A stretch of DNA of 64,000 bases from Deinococcus aquaedulcis (GTDB lineage: Bacteria > Deinococcota > Deinococci > Deinococcales > Deinococcaceae), in NCBI RefSeq assembly GCF_019693445.1, contig NZ_JAHRBL010000010.1:1-64000 (forward strand), read 5' to 3'. Positions 48,959 to 61,188 of this stretch are shown one piece after another (within the stretch, counting starts at the first letter, position 1; each line of letters begins with the position of its first letter). Both the position numbers and the translations under genes were made by a program. The notes beneath the pieces are model-generated. The model ran no database searches, was not told where the DNA came from, and was given only the letters and a program-made list of their open reading frames with translations.

Positions 48959-49288
48959 TTACACCTTTACAAACTCCTGCACGCCCATCACGAACATCAC
49001 CGCTCCGCCCACCGGCACCTCCACCGGGTCGTTCACCAGGCCCTCGTTCTGCTCGCCCATGGGTACGCTGGGGGCCACGAGGCGGGTGCGGGTGCGGCAG
49101 GTGCGCTGGACGTGGCGCTTGAGTTCGTCCAGCCGCTCGTCACTCACGCCAATCATCAGCGTGGTGTTGCCCTCGCGCAGGAACCCGCCGGTGCTGGCCA
49201 GCTTCGTGACTTCAAAGGCGTTTTGCGACAGAACGCGCACCAGGGCGGTGGCGTCGGCATCCTGAATCACGGCCAGCACAAGCTTCAT
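48959..49288 (-). CDS. darA: Cyclic-di-AMP receptor DarA/PstA (PII-like, DUF970)
   Basis: This 109-residue PII-like trimer protein binds c-di-AMP in DarA/PstA homologues. The match runs end to end: [53 protein letters not shown] and [13 protein letters not shown]. The ATG at 49288 has TATTGT seven bases upstream and no Shine-Dalgarno. No diadenylate cyclase is in the window. Confidence 0.9.
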   Translation of the reverse strand: MKLVLAVIQDADATALVRVLSQNAFEVTKLASTGGFLREGNTTLMIGVSDERLDELKRHVQRTCRTRTRLVAPSVPMGEQNEGLVNDPVEVPVGGAVMFVMGVQEFVKV

Positions 49289-49342
49289 GCCCCGCACAAT
49301 ACCAGACCGACTATTTGGGCGCCGTCAGCTGCCTGCCCCTAA

Positions 49343-49371
49343 CAGCAAAGCCCCCGCACAGGGGCGGGGGC
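49343..49371 (-). terminator. Terminator of the winged-helix gene
   Basis: On the minus strand GCCCCCGC, a 6-nt loop and GCGGGGGC are followed by TTTGCTG. Confidence 0.75.
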
Positions 49372-49388
49372 AGCAGTTCAGCACAGAA

Positions 49389-49895
<507 letters not shown>

Positions 49896-50462
49896 GTAAC
49901 GCCTCCGGGAGGACTGCGGCGGTGGGCGCGGCGCGGAGCCAGCGCCGCCACAGAAAAAAAGGTGCGAAACCAGTGTGGTCCAGCGCCACCCGTTCAGGCA
50001 GGATGGGGGACCGGAGAACACGCGACTTTGGCCGAAAAGATGCGCCCAGTTGCGCAACTTTCCTATTGTTACAGATCTTTTCTCATCTTGCATGAGCTGC
50101 GGGGGACTTGCATTTAAGGCGCGTCCTATGAAGCGGAACAGGAGAAAAAGACAGTCAAAATGGGCTTTGTGGCCTCATGGGCTACTCACTTGTACAGGTG
50201 TGGGACAGCAAGTTAGGCCACCGGCTGTTTCCCAAGCCGCCTCTGGCAATCAAAACATCCAGCAATTGGCTCTGAAGCAGGTCCTTGCCTGCGTGCTCCT
50301 GAAAGTCCGGCAAACCTCTTCATTCAAGCATCCGGCACCGCTCTCCCTTCAGCACAAGCGTCCGCGCTGATCGTTGTTCCTTGACTTCTGGGCCAGGAAC
50401 TCTTAGGCCACCTTGCACGTAAGCTCTTTGTAACCACGCTCACGCTGTGTGGAAGGAGACGA
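49896..50462. other. Divergent regulatory region
   Basis: This 567-bp gap lies between the winged-helix gene and the NatA-like gene. It contains the perfect palindrome AGTTGCGCAACT at 50048-50059 and a TTGACT -35-like box at 50381-50386 facing natA. I see no gene in it. Confidence 0.45.
50381..50409 (+). promoter_or_regulatory. Candidate promoter of the NatAB-like exporter
   Basis: TTGACT, 17 bp and TAGGCC, 54 bp before the natA-like start. Confidence 0.35.
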
Positions 50463-51197
50463 ATGCTGGAACTGCGCGACATCACCAAGACCTACGGCAC
50501 ATTCACGGCGCTACGGAGTGTGACCCTGCACGCCGAGAGCAATCAGGTGTTTGGCCTGCTGGGGCCCAACGGCGCCGGCAAAACCACCCTGCTGCGCATT
50601 ATGGCCACGCTGCTGCAGCCCGACCGGGGCTCGGCCACCCTGGCGGGGCACGACATTCACGCCGACCCCGAAGGCGTGCGGCGAGTGGTTGGCGTGGTGA
50701 ACGGCGGCATGGGGCTGCCTGCGCGCCTGACCGGCCGGGAAATTTTGCGGTCCTTTGCGGTGCTGTATGGCCTGAGCCGTACCCAGGCCGACGCCCGCAT
50801 TGCCGAACTGGATGCGCGGCTGGAACTGGGCCGCACCCTGGACACGCGCGCCGGGGAGTATTCCACCGGGATGAAACAGAAGGTGGTGATTGCCCGCGCC
50901 GTGATTCACGACCCCCCCGTGCTGATTCTGGACGAGGCGGCCAGCGGCCTGGACATTTTTGCCCGGCGCACGCTGCTGGACTTCGTGCAGGCCACCCGCG
51001 CCCCCGGGCGCCTGACGGTGTATTCCACCCACGTCATGAGTGAGGTCGAAGAGGTCTGTGACCGCGTGGCGATTCTGCACGAGGGTGCCCTGCTGGCCAG
51101 CGGCACCCTGAATGAGTTGCTAGCGCGCACCGGCGAGCGCACACTGGAACGCGCCTTCTTTGCCCTGGTGCGCCCGGGGGTGGCCCATGCGGGCTAG
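50463..51197 (+). CDS. ABC exporter ATP-binding protein, NatA-like
   Basis: This 244-residue ATPase has Walker [10 protein letters not shown] (near residue 36), the signature [14 protein letters not shown], Walker [13 protein letters not shown] and the His-loop [10 protein letters not shown]. The set is typical of NatA/CcmA-like ABC-2 exporters. A good Shine-Dalgarno (AAGGAGACG) precedes the ATG. It overlaps its permease by 11 bp. Confidence 0.9.
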   Translation: MLELRDITKTYGTFTALRSVTLHAESNQVFGLLGPNGAGKTTLLRIMATLLQPDRGSATLAGHDIHADPEGVRRVVGVVNGGMGLPARLTGREILRSFAVLYGLSRTQADARIAELDARLELGRTLDTRAGEYSTGMKQKVVIARAVIHDPPVLILDEAASGLDIFARRTLLDFVQATRAPGRLTVYSTHVMSEVEEVCDRVAILHEGALLASGTLNELLARTGERTLERAFFALVRPGVAHAG

Positions 51198-52452
51198 AGG
51201 CCTGCGCCCGGCGCTGGTCTGGCAGGTGGCCACGCGCGACCTGCTGGGCACCCTGCGCGACCGCCGCACCCTGAACGCCACCATCCTGATGCCCCTGATC
51301 CTGATCCCGCTGCTCACACTGGGCCTGCCCCTGATGATGGGCGGCCTGATCGGCGGGCAGCAGCAGGCGCGGCAGACGGTAGGCATCAGTGGCACCATTC
51401 CAGCCGCCCTGCGCGCCGCCCTGGAGCGCGACGAGAAACTGCCCGACGGCACCGTGGTGCGAGCCGGCGTAGACCTGAAAACCGTGGCCGATCCCACCCA
51501 GGCGGTGCAGGACGGCGAGGTGGACGCGGCCATCCGGCCGGTGGGCACCCTGCCGCAGCGTGCGGGCGACGGCACCGGCACCCTGGAACTGCACGCCAAG
51601 CTGAGCAATCTGCGGGCCCAGACCGGGGCCTACAGCAAGGTGTCAGACGTGGTGGAAGCGTACAACCGGGCGCTCGCCGTGCAGCGCCTGCAGGGCCTGG
51701 GCCTGAATGAACAGGTGCTCGCACCCATTGCCCTGAAACCCGTGGACGCCAGCACCCAGCAGGAGCAGCGCAGTGGGCAACTGGCCTTTCTGATTCCCAT
51801 GCTGATGCTGCAGTTCATCCTGTCTGGGGGCATGGCGACCGCGCTGGACGCCACCGCCGGGGAAAAGGAGCGCGGCACCCTGGAAAGCCTGCTGGTGGCC
51901 CCTGTGCGCCGCGCCGAGGTGGTGGCGGGCAAGCTGCTGGCGACCACCCTGACCGCCCTGACCAGCGCCGCCTTCAGCGTGGCCGGCTTCGTACTCAGCG
52001 GGGTGGCCATGCGCCTGTGGCTGCAAAACCAGCCGCAGCAGCAGGCCATGCTGACCGAGGGCCTGGGCGGTCAACTCAGCCTGAGCGTGGGCAGCACGCT
52101 GGCGCTGCTGGGCGTGGCCTTGAGTGCCGCGCTGCTGATCAGCGCCCTGCTGATTTCGGTGGGCATTTTCGCGCGGTCATTCAAGGAAGCTCAGACCTAC
52201 GTGGCACCCATTACGCTGTTTCTGGTGCTGCCGGCGATCCTGCTGCAGTTTGCAGACTTTCTGCAGATTGGCCTGGGCGCCTACGCCATTCCGGTGATTG
52301 GCGGCATGATCGCCATTCTGGACGCCGTGCGCGGCACGCCCGACGCCGGGCACGTGCTGCTGGCGATGGGTGTAAACCTGCTGGGCGCCGCCCTGCTGGC
52401 CCTGTTCGCCCTGCGCTCGTTTGGACGCGAGGAAGTCATTTTCCGCAATTAG
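51187..52452 (+). CDS. ABC-2 type permease, NatB-like
   Basis: This 421-residue permease begins with one hydrophobic helix (near residues 34-60), a large extracytoplasmic loop (about 65-195), and then five to six helices. [22 protein letters not shown] is the coupling-helix motif of NatB. With NatA it may export Na+ or a small compound; the substrate is unknown. Confidence 0.88.
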   Translation: MRARGLRPALVWQVATRDLLGTLRDRRTLNATILMPLILIPLLTLGLPLMMGGLIGGQQQARQTVGISGTIPAALRAALERDEKLPDGTVVRAGVDLKTVADPTQAVQDGEVDAAIRPVGTLPQRAGDGTGTLELHAKLSNLRAQTGAYSKVSDVVEAYNRALAVQRLQGLGLNEQVLAPIALKPVDASTQQEQRSGQLAFLIPMLMLQFILSGGMATALDATAGEKERGTLESLLVAPVRRAEVVAGKLLATTLTALTSAAFSVAGFVLSGVAMRLWLQNQPQQQAMLTEGLGGQLSLSVGSTLALLGVALSAALLISALLISVGIFARSFKEAQTYVAPITLFLVLPAILLQFADFLQIGLGAYAIPVIGGMIAILDAVRGTPDAGHVLLAMGVNLLGAALLALFALRSFGREEVIFRN

Positions 52453-52615
52453 GACGATACAGAGGTGGAGGGGTGGCCTGAGAGAGGGCCACCCTTTTCT
52501 TTGGCGGCAACCAGGGGCGCACGGAACACGTTGTGCCGTCAAAGGGCTTTTCCCGCTGACTTTTGTTCTGTCGGCCCTGGTCGGCGGGGCAGGCAGTGTC
52601 TAGAATGCCCCGGCG

Positions 52616-53464
52616 ATGAGGGTGGCGGTGTTGGCAGACATTCACGGCAATGCCGACGCCCTGCGCGCGGTCCTGGCTGACGCAGCGGCGCAGGGGGCCG
52701 AGCGCCTGATCGTGAACGGCGACGTGGTCAACCGGGGCCCGGATTCGGTAGAAGCGCTGGAGCTGCTGCTGGGCCGCGCAGATGTGACCTTCACTCTGGG
52801 CAACCACGACGATTTACTGCGGATGTGGCACGCGCGCAGCGACACCCTGCCGCCAGACTGGTTTGCCGATCCCTTCTGGGGCGCCACCGACTGGAGCGCA
52901 CAGGCGCTGGACCGCGCTGGCCTGCTGCACGCCAGTGCTGCGTGGCCCCTGACCACTGAACTGTTTGAACCCGGAGCGGGGCGTGTGCTGCTGGCCCATG
53001 GCACCGCCGACCACTACCGCGAAAGCCTGAGCGAGCGCACCCCGCCCGAGCGGCTACAGGCCCTGCGCCGCCGCAACGGGGCCGCACCCTACGACGTGCT
53101 GGTGGGCTCGCACATTCACCGCCCGGCCCACGCGGTCATGGACGGCACGCTGGTCCTGAACACCGGGGCTGTGGGCGCCCCGGCCAACCACGACCCGCGT
53201 GCCCAGTATCTGCTGCTGACGGCCACTCCTGAAGGTTGGGTGCCCACCTTCCGTGCGGTGCCCTACGACCAGCGCGGCGTCCTGCGCCGCTTTGAAACTA
53301 GTGGCTTGCTGTGCACCGGCCTGAGCGCCGAGATTTTCCGCGAGGAGCTGCGCACGGCCCGCAGCCTTTACACGCCCTACTGGACGTGGACCGAGGAAAC
53401 CGGCACCCCCCGTACACCGGACAGCTGGGCAGCCTTCCTGAACACCCTGGCGGTCTGTAGCTGA
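52616..53464 (+). CDS. Calcineurin-like metallophosphoesterase
   Basis: This 282-residue enzyme has all dinuclear-metal motifs: ADIHGNADAL, NGDVVNRGPDS, LGNHDD, LLAHGT and GSHIHRPAH. It resembles YfcE/ApaH-type phosphoesterases; the substrate (phosphodiester or dinucleotide) is not evident. The TAGAAT box lies nine bases before the ATG, a leaderless layout. Confidence 0.85.
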   Translation: MRVAVLADIHGNADALRAVLADAAAQGAERLIVNGDVVNRGPDSVEALELLLGRADVTFTLGNHDDLLRMWHARSDTLPPDWFADPFWGATDWSAQALDRAGLLHASAAWPLTTELFEPGAGRVLLAHGTADHYRESLSERTPPERLQALRRRNGAAPYDVLVGSHIHRPAHAVMDGTLVLNTGAVGAPANHDPRAQYLLLTATPEGWVPTFRAVPYDQRGVLRRFETSGLLCTGLSAEIFREELRTARSLYTPYWTWTEETGTPRTPDSWAAFLNTLAVCS

Positions 53465-53612
53465 TAAAGGCTACAGGCCGTGCTCCGGGCCATCGAAAGG
53501 GCCGTGACGAAAAGAGCCGTATTCATTGAGTCGCGCCGGCTGCACTCTGGCCAGCCCTGGCAGCGGTGCTGAAAGCAAGTTCGCCTCAAAACGTGGCTTT
53601 ACCCCGCCCATC

Positions 53613-53640
53613 AAAAAGCCCCGCCAGAGGAGGCGGGGCC
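53613..53640 (-). terminator. Terminator of the FAS1 gene
   Basis: On the minus strand GCCCCGCC, a 6-nt loop and GGCGGGGC are followed by TTTTTGA. Confidence 0.8.
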
Positions 53641-53657
53641 AATTTGAGTGAGAGGTC

Positions 53658-55340
53658 TTAGCGCAGGGTGGGAGGAATCAGCACGGTGTCAATGGCGTAG
53701 ACCACGCTGGTGCCCGCGTCGGCGCGGGTGCTGACCATGCCGCCCGTGATGGTGTCGCCGCTGCGCACGCCAGCGCGCAGGCCGCCGCCCGTTTCCATCA
53801 TCAGGTCAATCGAGCTGCCTTCCACGGAGCGCAGCTGCGCCACGTTCAGCGCCTGGTCAATCACGCGGCCGGTGACCACGTGGTACTGCAGCACCTGGGT
53901 CAGCTTGGCGGGGTCGGCCAGGAGCATGTCCAGCGTGGCCTGGGGCACCTTGGCAAAGGCGTCGTTGGTGGGGGCAAAGATGGTCACGTCGGCCGCCGTG
54001 AGGCTGGGCAGCAGGTTGGCCCGCTGCACGAGGCTCAGCAGGGTGCTGAACTGGGGCTGGCTCAGCACTTCCAGCAGGTTGGCGCCGTTCTGAGCCGGGG
54101 CCAGCGTGATGGTGGTGGTGGTCGTCGTGGTCGTGGTCGTGGTGGTCGCCGTCGTATCGGTGGTTGCCGCATCACCCGTGGGGGGCTGGGGCAGCACCAG
54201 ATCAGGGGGCAGGAGCACCGCGCTGACCGGGTAGATAAAGCCGTTGCTGGCCTGGATGGGCGTGGTGGTCACCATCGCCTCGCCAATCATGGAGTTGGTG
54301 CCGTTCAGGGTCACGTCCAGGCTGGCGCCCTGCTCGCTGCGCAGCTGTCCGGCCTGGGTCAGGCGCGCGCTTTCCAGGCGCCCAGCCACCACGTGGTACA
54401 GCAGCACGGCCTTCAGGGTCTCGGGGTCGCTGGCAATCAGGGCCAGGGTGTCGGGGTCCACGGCCTCAAAGGCTTCGTTGGTGGGTGCAAACACCGTGTA
54501 CTCGTTGCTGATCAGCACGTCGGTGAGTTCGGCGTCACTCAGCAGGTCGCGCAGGGTGGTGAAGCGCTCGTCGCCCGAGATCAGGTCGTACAGCGTGGTG
54601 GTGGAGACCTCGGTGGTCGTGGTGGTGGTCGTCGTCGTGGTGGTTGTGGTGTTGGTGGTGTTCGTGTTCGTGGTGACGGTGGTGCTCGCTCCCACGCTGA
54701 CTGGGGTGGCCGGAATACGCAGCACGTCCACAGCGGCCGGCGCCGTGGTGGCCGGGGCCGTTGCTGCCGGCGCGGGGGCCGGAGCAGGCGTGGTGGCGGC
54801 AGGCGCTGGGGACGGAGCGGGGGTGGCGGCCGTGTTCATGGCGGGCATCAGCACGGTGTCAATCACATGGACGATACCGTTGCAGGCCATCACATCGGCG
54901 CGGGTCACGGTGGCGTTGTCCACCATCACCTTGTTGCCCATCTTGGTGACCAGGAAGCTGGAGCCCTGCAGGGTCCTGCCCGAGGACATGCCCATGACCT
55001 GCTTGGCGCTGACCTTGCCGGGCACCACGTGGTACAGCAGGATGTTGCGCAGCATGGTGGCGTCGTTCAACACCATCGCCAGCGTGTCGCTGGGCAGCTT
55101 GGCAAAGGCCGCGTTGGTGGGGGCAAACACCGTGTACTGCCCGCCCATCAGGGTCTGGCTCAGGCCAGCGGCCTCCACAGCGGTGGCGAGCGTGCTGAAG
55201 TTGGGATCGCTCATGACGATCTGCGCAATGCTGCGGCAGGGGCCACTGGCAGGGGCGGAGACGGGTGCACCGGCGCCGCCGGCGAGGGCGGGCGTGGCAA
55301 GCATCAGGCTGAGCGTGACAAAGCTGGTCTGCTTCTTCAT
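53658..55340 (-). CDS. Secreted three-FAS1-domain protein with poly-Thr linkers
   Basis: This 560-residue protein has a signal peptide and three fasciclin domains, each marked by YTVFAPTN or TIFAPTN and a YHVV motif. Pro/Ala-rich and long poly-Thr stretches separate them: one (about residues 222-246) carries 13 consecutive Thr residues and the other (about residues 397-409) 12. FAS1 modules mediate adhesion. The ATG at 55340 has GAGG eight bases upstream; 55346 is an alternative. The poly-Thr DNA is a GTGGTC-type microsatellite. Confidence 0.9.
   Translation of the reverse strand: MKKQTSFVTLSLMLATPALAGGAGAPVSAPASGPCRSIAQIVMSDPNFSTLATAVEAAGLSQTLMGGQYTVFAPTNAAFAKLPSDTLAMVLNDATMLRNILLYHVVPGKVSAKQVMGMSSGRTLQGSSFLVTKMGNKVMVDNATVTRADVMACNGIVHVIDTVLMPAMNTAATPAPSPAPAATTPAPAPAPAATAPATTAPAAVDVLRIPATPVSVGASTTVTTNTNTTNTTTTTTTTTTTTTEVSTTTLYDLISGDERFTTLRDLLSDAELTDVLISNEYTVFAPTNEAFEAVDPDTLALIASDPETLKAVLLYHVVAGRLESARLTQAGQLRSEQGASLDVTLNGTNSMIGEAMVTTTPIQASNGFIYPVSAVLLPPDLVLPQPPTGDAATTDTTATTTTTTTTTTTTITLAPAQNGANLLEVLSQPQFSTLLSLVQRANLLPSLTAADVTIFAPTNDAFAKVPQATLDMLLADPAKLTQVLQYHVVTGRVIDQALNVAQLRSVEGSSIDLMMETGGGLRAGVRSGDTITGGMVSTRADAGTSVVYAIDTVLIPPTLR
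54107..54147. repeat. GTG/GTC microsatellite encoding poly-Thr (linker 2)
   Basis: The plus strand is a run of GTG, GTC and CGT triplets; on the minus strand it reads as mixed ACC/ACG/ACA threonine codons. Confidence 0.7.
54596..54681. repeat. GTG/GTC microsatellite encoding poly-Thr (linker 1)
   Basis: This tract of GTG/GTC/GTT triplets encodes Thr with scattered Asn and Val. Replication slippage could change linker length. Confidence 0.7.
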
Positions 55341-56005
55341 GGACATCACCTCGAAAAGAAATATTGAACTGCTGATCCGGCCCCTAATCTTCACCAACCC
55401 GTCTGTAAAAGCAACTTTTGGAAGATTTAAGACAAGAGATGTAAATGAAAAAGACAGGGCTATTATGGTGCTTCTCATATTCACTTCATGACCTGAAGAA
55501 TTCATTGAGAATTGAGAGGAGCATGGTCCGAAAGGTTGGGGCGGAGAGGTTGCTTACCAACCTGAAGGGGAGGGGAGAGCCTTCGACATACGCACGGGGC
55601 TGAGGGCCAGTGGGCCGCTTTGGCACCATGAAACCCTGACGACGTCGCCATCGCACGTTTCCGTGCTCAGCTCGCCCGCCGCTGGATGAGCTTCCCTCCG
55701 CTGCTGTTGGCGCCTGTTCTCTCTAGAGGCTGAGAGCACGGTTGAGCTTGCCGGGCCCGCCAGCGCCCTCTGCTGCTCAGCTTTGCCACTCCCCTGCAGG
55801 GGAAGAGCGATGAGGCGCAATGATTGACGCAGAATTTGTGTAGTGCCTTGGCACTGTCTGCGGCGGGGCTTATGTGCTGATGCGGTTCGGAAGGAGCCCC
55901 TCTTGCACCCTGCAGGTTGAGCGGACCCCACGGCGACTTGGGGCCCGCTTATCTGTGGCTGCAGGTGACAGGTTTAAGGCCTACGCGCCCAGCCCGCGTT
56001 CCCAC
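55341..56005. other. Intergenic region between FtsK and the FAS1 gene
   Basis: These 665 bp contain an AT-rich stretch (55360-55500) that probably carries the FAS1 promoter. A 125-codon minus-strand frame (55554-55931) has no family match and I do not call it. I see no terminator with a T-tract after ftsK. Confidence 0.4.
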
Positions 56006-59284
<3,279 letters not shown>

Positions 59285-59710
59285 AGGGGGCAGTGTAGCT
59301 CAAATGGGGGGGTGTGCTTGGCGGCCAGGACGGTGTTTCGGGTGGGTTGGGTTGTGAGGTGGCGCTTCGTGGGTGGCCCCACCCCCCCAGCCCCCCTACC
59401 CCAGACTCGCAGAGCTGCGTAGCAGAGGGGCAGGGGGGAGCGGCGCTGCGCTGGGCAAGAGTTTCTACTGACGTTGACTGGGTTGCTCTCCTTGATGACG
59501 TGTCCGGCCTCGACGCCATCCTCCGCCCCATCGCAAGGGCCCGCGCGCTTCGCGCACGACGGCCTCGTCTGGACCTGGGCGGTACGGGGGCAAGAAGGCT
59601 TGATGCGTGCCAGAAGGTTCTACTTTTGAACAGACCAAAGCAAATGCGGGATGGGGGTGGGCCTTCTGGCCCCGTCTATTTCTTCCGTGCTGGGGGGCAT
59701 AATGCGGGGT
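59285..59710. other. Intergenic region with a long C/G hairpin
   Basis: This 426-bp gap has no supported gene. CCCCCCTACCCC (59391-59402) and GGGGCAGGGGGG (59427-59438) pair with one wobble, and CGCAG/CTGCG pair inside the loop, giving an extended hairpin like the small repeats common in Deinococcus. A G-rich run lies at 59338-59360. Confidence 0.5.
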
Positions 59711-60106
59711 ATGCGCTTGCTGCTGCCGGAGGTGCTGCGCCGTGAGGTGTGGCGGCATGCCCGCGCGGAGGCGCCGCGTGAGTGTGTGGGGGTGCTGGGA
59801 GGACGGCAGGAGGGGGAGACCTGGGCGGCGCAGACGCTGTATCCGCTGCCCAACATTGACCCGGCGCCGGAGCGCGCGTATCTGGCTGATCCCGGCCACC
59901 TGCTGCGGGCGTGGCGGGCCATGCAGGCCGAGGGGCTGGACCTTGTGGCCCTGTACCACAGCCACCCGCGCGGTCCGGCCGGGCCCAGCGCCACCGATCA
60001 GGCGCTGGCGGCCTACCCGGTGCCCTACCTGATTGCGGATCTCAGCACCGGCACGCTGCGGGCCTACCTGTTGCCGGGTGGGGAAGAGGTGGGGGTGGAG
60101 GAGTAG
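59711..60106 (+). CDS. JAMM/MPN+ metallopeptidase
   Basis: This 131-residue single-domain protein has a complete JAMM motif: the upstream Glu in ECVGVLGG and HSHPRGPAGPSATD (HxHP...SxxD), which bind zinc. Bacterial homologues remove ubiquitin-like or sulfur-carrier proteins from conjugates. No ThiS/MoaD partner is visible here. The start follows CATAAT by seven bases. Confidence 0.85.
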   Translation: MRLLLPEVLRREVWRHARAEAPRECVGVLGGRQEGETWAAQTLYPLPNIDPAPERAYLADPGHLLRAWRAMQAEGLDLVALYHSHPRGPAGPSATDQALAAYPVPYLIADLSTGTLRAYLLPGGEEVGVEE

Positions 60107-60160
60107 GCAGCGGTGCGCGGGGAGCCGCTTTCTGCCGACCGCGCACCGCTGCCCGCCTCC

Positions 60161-61111
60161 CTATCCCAGCCGCCCAATCCGCTCCAGCAGCCAGCCGAAA
60201 AACGCTTCATCGCGCACGCCCATGGCCACCTGGGCATTGGCGGGCTCGTCTGTCACGCCGTACAGGTCGCACATGGTTCGGCCGAGGTTCAGGCCCGCCT
60301 GGGTTTCGACCTGCACGTTCATGGGTTGCCAGTCCAGCAGTTCTGGGCGCAGGGCCGCCGCCACCGCCAGCGGGTCGTGCAGCGCGCCGCCGTTCATACC
60401 GTAGCGGCGCTGGTACACCCCGGCGTAAAAGGTCAGGAGTTCGGCGCACACCGCCCCGGCGCGGTTGCCCAGCGCCCGCAGCGCGGCCACGCGGTCTGGC
60501 GTGGCAATGCACCCCATGGTGGCGTTCAGACCCACCATCTTCAGCGGCACGCCGGCCTGAAAGACGATCTGCGCCGCGTGGGGGTCGGCCAGGGCGTTGA
60601 ATTCGGCAGCGGGGGTGCGGTTGCCCTGTGCCGAGGAACCGCCCATCCAGACGATCTCGCGGATCAGGGGCGCGATGTCCGGGGCCAGCCGCAGGGCCAG
60701 GGCCACGTTGGTCAGCGGGCCGGTGGGCACCAGGGTCACCTCGCCGGGGCGCTCACGCACGGTGCGGATGATGAACAGGGCAGCGTGCTCGGCCTCGGGG
60801 GCGCGGGTGGGCGGGGGCAGGTCGTCGGCCGGCAGGCCGCTGTCGCCGTGGACAGCGGCGGCGCTGACGGCCGGCACCACCAGCGGCCGGTCGGCGCCGG
60901 GGTACACACGCACGTCAGCACCTGCCTCGCCGGCCAGCGCCAGCACCACGCCCGCGTTGTGGGTGGTCAGGTTCAGGCCCACGTTGCCGTGTACGGTGGT
61001 CACGCCCAGCACCTCGGCGTCTTCGGGGCTGGCCAGCGCCAGCAGCCAAGCCACAGCGTCGTCCAGGCCAGGGTCGCCGTCGAGAATCACGGGCAGGGGA
61101 GCGCGGGTCAT
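60161..61111 (-). CDS. Inosine-uridine preferring nucleoside hydrolase
   Basis: This 316-residue enzyme hydrolyses the N-glycosidic bond of nucleosides. The Ca-binding motif is DGDPGLDDA at the start; EFNALADPHAAQ and the late HDPLAVAAAL complete the active site. The start follows TATGCT by seven bases with no Shine-Dalgarno; that box overlaps the pullulanase terminator. An in-frame extension to 61150 is unlikely. Confidence 0.92.
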   Translation of the reverse strand: MTRAPLPVILDGDPGLDDAVAWLLALASPEDAEVLGVTTVHGNVGLNLTTHNAGVVLALAGEAGADVRVYPGADRPLVVPAVSAAAVHGDSGLPADDLPPPTRAPEAEHAALFIIRTVRERPGEVTLVPTGPLTNVALALRLAPDIAPLIREIVWMGGSSAQGNRTPAAEFNALADPHAAQIVFQAGVPLKMVGLNATMGCIATPDRVAALRALGNRAGAVCAELLTFYAGVYQRRYGMNGGALHDPLAVAAALRPELLDWQPMNVQVETQAGLNLGRTMCDLYGVTDEPANAQVAMGVRDEAFFGWLLERIGRLG

Positions 61112-61130
61112 GCGGGGCAGCATAACGAAA

Positions 61131-61168
61131 GAAGAGGGCTGGCCCCTCACGGGCCAGTCCCCTTCTTC
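61131..61168 (-). terminator. Terminator of the pullulanase gene
   Basis: On the minus strand GAAGAAGGGGACTGGCCC pairs with GGGCCAGCCCTCTTC around a short loop; TTTCGTTATG follows. Confidence 0.65.
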
Positions 61169-61188
61169 AGAATTGCCGCTCAGGTTGT

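Noticed and set aside
48391..49122. A 243-codon plus-strand frame
   Set aside because: It overlaps darA and the thioesterase in antisense and is Arg/Gly/Pro-rich like shadow frames.
55554..55931. A 125-codon minus-strand frame between FtsK and FAS1
   Set aside because: Composition and lack of a start signal or motif suggest chance.
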